Of a DNA stretch of 18,290 nt, positions 14,912-18,290 are shown one piece after another. The notes under the pieces are model-generated. The model had not been told where the DNA came from and made no database searches. It worked only from the letters and a program-made list of their open reading frames with translations. The DNA lies in the NCBI GenBank assembly GCA_045577925.1, contig JAZNJH010000013.1, positions 1 through 18,290 on the forward strand, written 5' to 3'. Origin of the DNA: UBA4717 sp045577925 (GTDB lineage Bacteria > Bacillota > Clostridia > Oscillospirales > CAG-272). Position numbers and translations under genes: made by a program. The number at the start of each line of letters is the position of its first letter. The first letter of the stretch is position 1.

Positions 14912-15005
14912 GGTGTACGGGTCGAGACTTTGATTTTTTCAAACTATACGCGCGTTTCGCCCGCCCGGGCTCCGGGCCGCTGTTTGCCTGTCCGGGCTCC
15001 GGACC
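14912..15005 (+). repeat. Dispersed repeat, copy A (overlaps the 3' end of nfnB)
   Basis: 14912-14957 (begins GGTGTACGGGTCGA) aligns with 17330-17376 at roughly three quarters of positions, with one gap. Both copies then continue to a GTCCG...CGGAC hairpin ending in GGACC (14990-15005 here). This copy holds an extra GC-rich hairpin, GCCCGG-GCT-CCGGGC (14963-14977). The element supplies the final codons of nfnB. Confidence 0.65.
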
Positions 15006-16383
15006 TGATATAGCCGTCTATTGCCTGTGCCGCAGTTTTACCTGCACCCATAGCGAGTATAACCGTCGCCGCACCCGTTACTGCATCACCGCCGGCGAAC
15101 ACACCCTCGCGCGATGTAGTACCGCGCTCGTCTGTGATGATACCGCCCCAGCTTGCAGTATCAAGTCCGGTTGTAGTTTGCTTGATAAGGGGATTTGGCG
15201 ACGTTCCTATCGACATTATTACCGTGTCGCAGTCGAATGTAAATTCACTTCCCTGTTTTACTACAGGACTGCGGCGGCCTCTTTCGTCAGGCTCGCCAAG
15301 CTCCATTTCCACACATTTCATGCCGCATACAAATCCATTGTCGTTTCCAAGTATCTCTACGGGATTTGTAAGGAGCTTGAATTCTATTCCTTCCTCCATT
15401 GCGTGCTCGACCTCTTCCTTACGTGCAGGAAGCTCATCAAGCGAACGTCTGTAAACGATGCTTACCTTTTCTGCGCCAAGTCTGAGCGCACTTCTTGCGG
15501 CGTCCATTGCAACATTACCGCCGCCGACAACTGCCACTCTGCCGCCCTTCATAATGGGGGTATCGGAATCGTCAAGGTATGCTTTCATAAGATTTACACG
15601 GGTGAGATACTCGTTAGCCGAATACACGCCTTTTAAGTTTTCGCCCGGTATATTCATAAATCTCGGAAGTCCTGCTCCCGAGCCGATAAAGACCGCTTCA
15701 AAGCCTTTTTCGTCCATAAGCTCATCTATCGACACAGTTCTGCCGACGACCACGTTGGTCTCTATCTTAACACCAAGCTCGCGAAGCCCGTCGATTTCCC
15801 GTGCAACAATGCTCTTGGGAAGTCTGAATTCGGGAATACCGTAAACAAGAACACCGCCGGGAGTATGAAGTGCTTCAAACACCGTTACGTCATAGCCCAT
15901 TTTTGCAAGATCACCGGCACACGTAAGTCCCGAAGGACCCGAGCCGACAACTGCAACCTTGTGTCCGTTCTTCTTCGGAATATGTACATCTTCTTTTGCG
16001 TGTTTATTATGATAGTCTGCCGCAAATCTTTCAAGCCTGCCAATAGCTACCGACTCGCCCTTTATTCCGCGCACACACTTGCCCTCGCACTGACTTTCCT
16101 GAGGACATACACGTCCGCAAACTGCAGGAAGTGAGCTTGATTCTGCGATAATCTGATATGCACCGTCAAAATCGCCTGCGGCGATTTTGGTAACAAAACT
16201 CGGTATATTTATGTTCACAGGGCAGCCGCTTACACAAAGCGGCTTTTTGCAGTTAAGGCAGCGTGAAGCTTCGGCAACGGCTATTTCTGCCGTATAACCA
16301 AGCGCTACCTCGTCAAAATTCTTAGCACGCACAAGAGGCTGTTGAGAGGGCATCTCGTGTTTTTTTAAAGACATATCAGCCAT
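14944..16383 (-). CDS. nfnB: NfnB: NADPH-binding large subunit of ferredoxin-dependent bifurcating transhydrogenase (GltA/SudA-like)
   Basis: 479 aa. With NfnA it forms the cytoplasmic NADH-dependent reduced ferredoxin:NADP+ oxidoreductase, which couples NADH and reduced ferredoxin to NADP+ reduction by flavin-based bifurcation. The N-terminal ferredoxin-like domain has two cysteine sets for [4Fe-4S] clusters: C42, C45, C50, C54 and C89, C93, C99, C103. An FAD-binding loop VVGSGPSG is at 145-152, an NADP-binding loop VVGGGNVAMDA at 285-295, and the final flavin motif at GVFAGGDAVTGA (427-438). The stand-alone length and the adjacent nfnA distinguish it from the glutamate synthase small subunit, its close homologue. 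The start overlaps the nfnA stop as TAATG. Odd: the last ~20 residues (after IDGYI, rich in Gly/Arg) are encoded by a dispersed repeat and are not part of the family's usual end. Confidence 0.9.
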   Translation of the reverse strand: MADMSLKKHEMPSQQPLVRAKNFDEVALGYTAEIAVAEASRCLNCKKPLCVSGCPVNINIPSFVTKIAAGDFDGAYQIIAESSSLPAVCGRVCPQESQCEGKCVRGIKGESVAIGRLERFAADYHNKHAKEDVHIPKKNGHKVAVVGSGPSGLTCAGDLAKMGYDVTVFEALHTPGGVLVYGIPEFRLPKSIVAREIDGLRELGVKIETNVVVGRTVSIDELMDEKGFEAVFIGSGAGLPRFMNIPGENLKGVYSANEYLTRVNLMKAYLDDSDTPIMKGGRVAVVGGGNVAMDAARSALRLGAEKVSIVYRRSLDELPARKEEVEHAMEEGIEFKLLTNPVEILGNDNGFVCGMKCVEMELGEPDERGRRSPVVKQGSEFTFDCDTVIMSIGTSPNPLIKQTTTGLDTASWGGIITDERGTTSREGVFAGGDAVTGAATVILAMGAGKTAAQAIDGYIRSGARTGKQRPGARAGETRV

Positions 16384-17228
16384 TACTCTTTACCTGTTTC
16401 TTTGAATAAATTGCAAGTTTCTTCGTGACGGGCTCTCTCAAAGGGCTTGTACATTGATGATCGCGCAATAGCCTCGTCAAAGTCTATGAGGTGTCCGTCA
16501 AATTCAGGACCGTCAACACATGCAAACTTTGTTTTTCCGCCAACAGAAAGTCTACAACCTCCGCACATACCCGTTCCGTCTATCATTATCGGGTTCATGC
16601 TAGCAACTGTTTTTATACCGTACTTGCGTGTAAGCTCACACACAAATTTCATCATAATAAGCGGACCTATCGTTATGACCTCATCATATTTTTCGCCCGA
16701 GTTTATAAGTTCTTCAAGAGCATTTGTAACAAGCCCTTTTTTGCCTGCACTACCGTCATCGCTCATAAGAACAAGCTTTGTACTCACACGCAAAAACTCG
16801 TCTTCAAGAATAACAAGGTCACGGTTTCTGAAACCTATTATAGAGTGCACCTCGCATCCACTTTGATAAAGCTTTTTAGCCACAGGATATGCAATAGCGC
16901 ATCCGACACCGCCGCCGACAACGGCTACCTTTTTCTTTCCCTCAGTATCGGTAGGCTTGCCAAGAGGGCCGACGAAATCACAAAGGCATTCTCCTTCTCT
17001 TAAGCGGTTGAGCTTTTCTGTTGTGGCTCCCACTATCTGGAATATTGTCGTAACGCTTCCCCTCTCACGATCAAAGTCTGCGATCGTAAGCGGTATACGC
17101 TCGCCCTTATCGTCAACGCGGAGTATAATAAACTGACCGGGCTCTGCCTTTGCCGCAACCGCCGGCGCGTCTATTTCCATAAGCGTTACCGTAGGGTTAA
17201 GTATTTTCTTTTTTATTATTTTGTACAT
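16383..17228 (-). CDS. nfnA: NfnA: FAD/[2Fe-2S] small subunit of ferredoxin-dependent bifurcating transhydrogenase (SudB-like)
   Basis: 281 aa, start ATG 17228 with AGAGGAG upstream. A ferredoxin-reductase-type FAD domain (RIPLTI, 44-49) is followed by an NAD-binding domain (VVGGGVG, 103-109). The C-terminal [2Fe-2S] site has D217, C222, C225 and C237 (IDGTG, MCGGC, FACVDGPEFDGH), fitting the unusual one-Asp, three-Cys ligation known for NfnA. The subunit takes electrons from NADH and passes them to NfnB. It also resembles dihydroorotate dehydrogenase electron-transfer subunit PyrK, but no pyrD is nearby and nfnB overlaps it by one base. First gene of the operon. Its promoter region lies between the dispersed repeat copy B and the start codon. 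Confidence 0.9.
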   Translation of the reverse strand: MYKIIKKKILNPTVTLMEIDAPAVAAKAEPGQFIILRVDDKGERIPLTIADFDRERGSVTTIFQIVGATTEKLNRLREGECLCDFVGPLGKPTDTEGKKKVAVVGGGVGCAIAYPVAKKLYQSGCEVHSIIGFRNRDLVILEDEFLRVSTKLVLMSDDGSAGKKGLVTNALEELINSGEKYDEVITIGPLIMMKFVCELTRKYGIKTVASMNPIMIDGTGMCGGCRLSVGGKTKFACVDGPEFDGHLIDFDEAIARSSMYKPFERARHEETCNLFKETGKE

Positions 17229-17264
17229 ATATCATAACTCCTCTTGGAGAATTGCATTATATAC

Positions 17265-17292
17265 ATTTTACCACAAATTTTATAAAATGCAA
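17265..17292 (-). promoter_or_regulatory. Possible promoter of nfnAB
   Basis: On the minus strand TTGCAT (17287-17292), a 16-bp spacer and TAAAAT (17265-17270). An alternative -10 is TATAAT at 17256-17261, without a matching -35. The -35 region lies in the 10-mer TACACTTGCA, also found at the ATP-grasp operon promoter. Confidence 0.35.
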
Positions 17293-17329
17293 GTGTACGT
17301 GTAAAAAAATATAAATATAATAAAGCGGT

Positions 17330-17398
17330 GGTGTACGGGTCGAAACTTTAAACTTCGGCAAACTACATGCGCGTTTTGGCTGTCCGTCCCTACGGACC
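17330..17398 (+). repeat. Dispersed repeat, copy B
   Basis: Partner of 14912-15005. GGTGTACGGGTCGA and following sequence to 17376, then GTCCGT-CCCT-ACGGAC (17382-17397). It lies between the gdhA terminator and the nfnA promoter region, in the same orientation relative to its neighbours as copy A. Confidence 0.65.
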
Positions 17399-17403
17399 AA
17401 AAT

Positions 17404-17429
17404 AAATGCCGCCCTCTCGGACGGCATTT
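17404..17429 (-). terminator. Intrinsic terminator of gdhA
   Basis: AAATGCCG/CGGCATTT stem with a 10-nt loop, 19 nt beyond the gdhA stop on the minus strand, followed by TATTTTGG. The T tract is short, but stem and position fit. Confidence 0.7.
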
Positions 17430-17448
17430 AATATTTGAGTATGATAAA

Positions 17449-18290
17449 TCAGACCACACCCTGAGCAAGCATAGCTTCTGCAACCTTAACAAAGCCTGCG
17501 ATATTAGCGCCTGCAACGAGGTCGCCTTCAACACCGTACTTTTTAGCTGCGTCAGCGGAATTCTTGAAGATGTCCCTCATGATCTGCTTGAGCTTTTCAT
17601 CAACTTCTTCTGCGGTCCATGAATAACGCATAGAGTTCTGACTCATTTCAAGACCTGATACTGCAACACCGCCTGCATTAACTGCCTTTGAAGGAGCAAC
17701 TACAACACCATTGCTTCTGAGGTACGCAAATGCTTCTTCGGTTGTAGGCATATTGGAAACTTCAACGTAGTACTTGATGCCGTTAGCTACGATATTCTTA
17801 GCATCGTCAATGCCAACTTCGTTCTGTGTAGCGCAAGGCATTACGATGTCTACCTTCTGATCCCACGGGCGCTTGCCTGCATAGAAAGGAACACCGAACT
17901 TGTCTGCATAATCCTGAACTTTATCACGGCCGGATGCACGCATTTCGAGCATGAAATTGATCTTTTCTTCTGTGCAGATACCGTCTGCGTCATATATGTA
18001 ACCGTCAGGACCTGAGATCGTTACAACCTTACCGCCAAGCTCCGTAACTTTCTTAACTGTACCCCATGCAACGTTACCGAAGCCCGATACTGCAAATGTC
18101 TTGCCCTTAACATCGTCACCAAAAGACTTGAGCATTTCAACTGCATAGTAAACTGCGCCAAAGCCTGTTGCTTCAGGACGGATAAGCGAACCACCGTAAG
18201 GAATTCCCTTACCTGTAAGAACTCCCGTAAATTCGTTAACAAGAAGTCGGATCGTAGCCATGTCGTTCTGTGAGCCAAGGAGTTGGCACA
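17449..18290 (-). CDS. gdhA: Glutamate dehydrogenase, 5' end outside window
   Basis: The C-terminal 280 residues of a hexameric glutamate dehydrogenase; the catalytic N-terminal domain is beyond the right edge. It interconverts 2-oxoglutarate plus ammonium and glutamate. Family signatures visible: GVLTGKGIPYGGSLIRPEAT, the dinucleotide-binding loop GFGNVAWG, PDGYIYD, MPCATQNE, NMPTTEEA, KAVNAGGVAVSGLEMSQNS and the end ANIAGFVKVAEAMLAQGVV. The segment around GFGNVAWG...SGPDGYIYD resembles the NAD-dependent C. symbiosum enzyme more than E. coli NADP-GdhA, but coenzyme choice cannot be fixed from this fragment. The first ~14 in-frame residues at the extreme edge do not match the usual conserved segment there. 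ATG at 18261 is internal, not the true start. A terminator follows, separating it from nfnAB. Confidence 0.9.
   Translation of the reverse strand, partial: CQLLGSQNDMATIRLLVNEFTGVLTGKGIPYGGSLIRPEATGFGAVYYAVEMLKSFGDDVKGKTFAVSGFGNVAWGTVKKVTELGGKVVTISGPDGYIYDADGICTEEKINFMLEMRASGRDKVQDYADKFGVPFYAGKRPWDQKVDIVMPCATQNEVGIDDAKNIVANGIKYYVEVSNMPTTEEAFAYLRSNGVVVAPSKAVNAGGVAVSGLEMSQNSMRYSWTAEEVDEKLKQIMRDIFKNSADAAKKYGVEGDLVAGANIAGFVKVAEAMLAQGVV

Noticed and set aside
14196..14933. Plus-strand frame of 245 codons opposite the SGNH hydrolase
   Set aside because: The minus-strand frame has complete SGNH motifs and a ribosome site; this one is its antisense.

Overview
The window looks like a chromosomal stretch from an anaerobic, moderately low-GC Clostridia member, probably near the Oscillospiraceae/Ruminococcaceae. 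The evidence is AGGAGG-type ribosome sites, sigma-A promoters with 17-bp spacers, a complete NfnAB electron-bifurcating pair, a glutamate dehydrogenase resembling the Clostridium symbiosum enzyme as I remember it, cohesin-like secreted proteins, and interspersed palindromic repeats. This placement is inference. No rRNA, tRNA, CRISPR array, transposase or phage gene was seen.

Left part (1-5311, minus strand): two adjacent paralogous genes for secreted proteins that start with a signal peptide and a cohesin-like domain. The right-hand one is complete (1218 aa). It alternates four copies of an approximately 170-residue module that I cannot name with four InlB B-type repeats, and ends in an acidic Glu/Pro/Ala tail. 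The left-hand one runs off the window. Each has its own near-consensus promoter and a leader of roughly 165 nt, and the two leaders share short sequence blocks. Between the genes lies a pair of 27-bp palindromic repeats in inverted orientation (REPIN-like).

Middle-left (5432-8709, minus strand): a tight three-gene operon, ATP-grasp ligase > PHP phosphoesterase > NodB-type deacetylase. The first two overlap by ATGA, the last two are 12 nt apart, and a strong terminator follows. None of the three has a signal peptide, so the set probably acts on a cytoplasmic or membrane-inner-face substrate. Its function is unknown.

Middle (8745-11799, plus strand): a divergent unit starting with an RlmD/RumA-type rRNA uracil-C5 methyltransferase, followed by a small membrane protein and a CPBP intramembrane protease, closed by an intrinsic terminator. 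The last two genes are visibly more AT-rich than their neighbours. Next comes a monocistronic EF-G-like GTPase of the FusA2 (EF-G2) type, with its own promoter and a bidirectional terminator.

Right part (14151-18290, minus strand): an SGNH/GDSL hydrolase, then nfnB and nfnA (overlapping TAATG), and the 3' two-thirds of gdhA, which runs off the right edge. A dispersed repeat occurs twice here, both times just 3' of a minus-strand gene. One copy has supplied the last ~20 codons and the stop of nfnB. Nfn makes NADPH from NADH plus reduced ferredoxin, and glutamate dehydrogenase can consume reduced nicotinamide for ammonium assimilation, so the neighbourhood fits redox/nitrogen metabolism.
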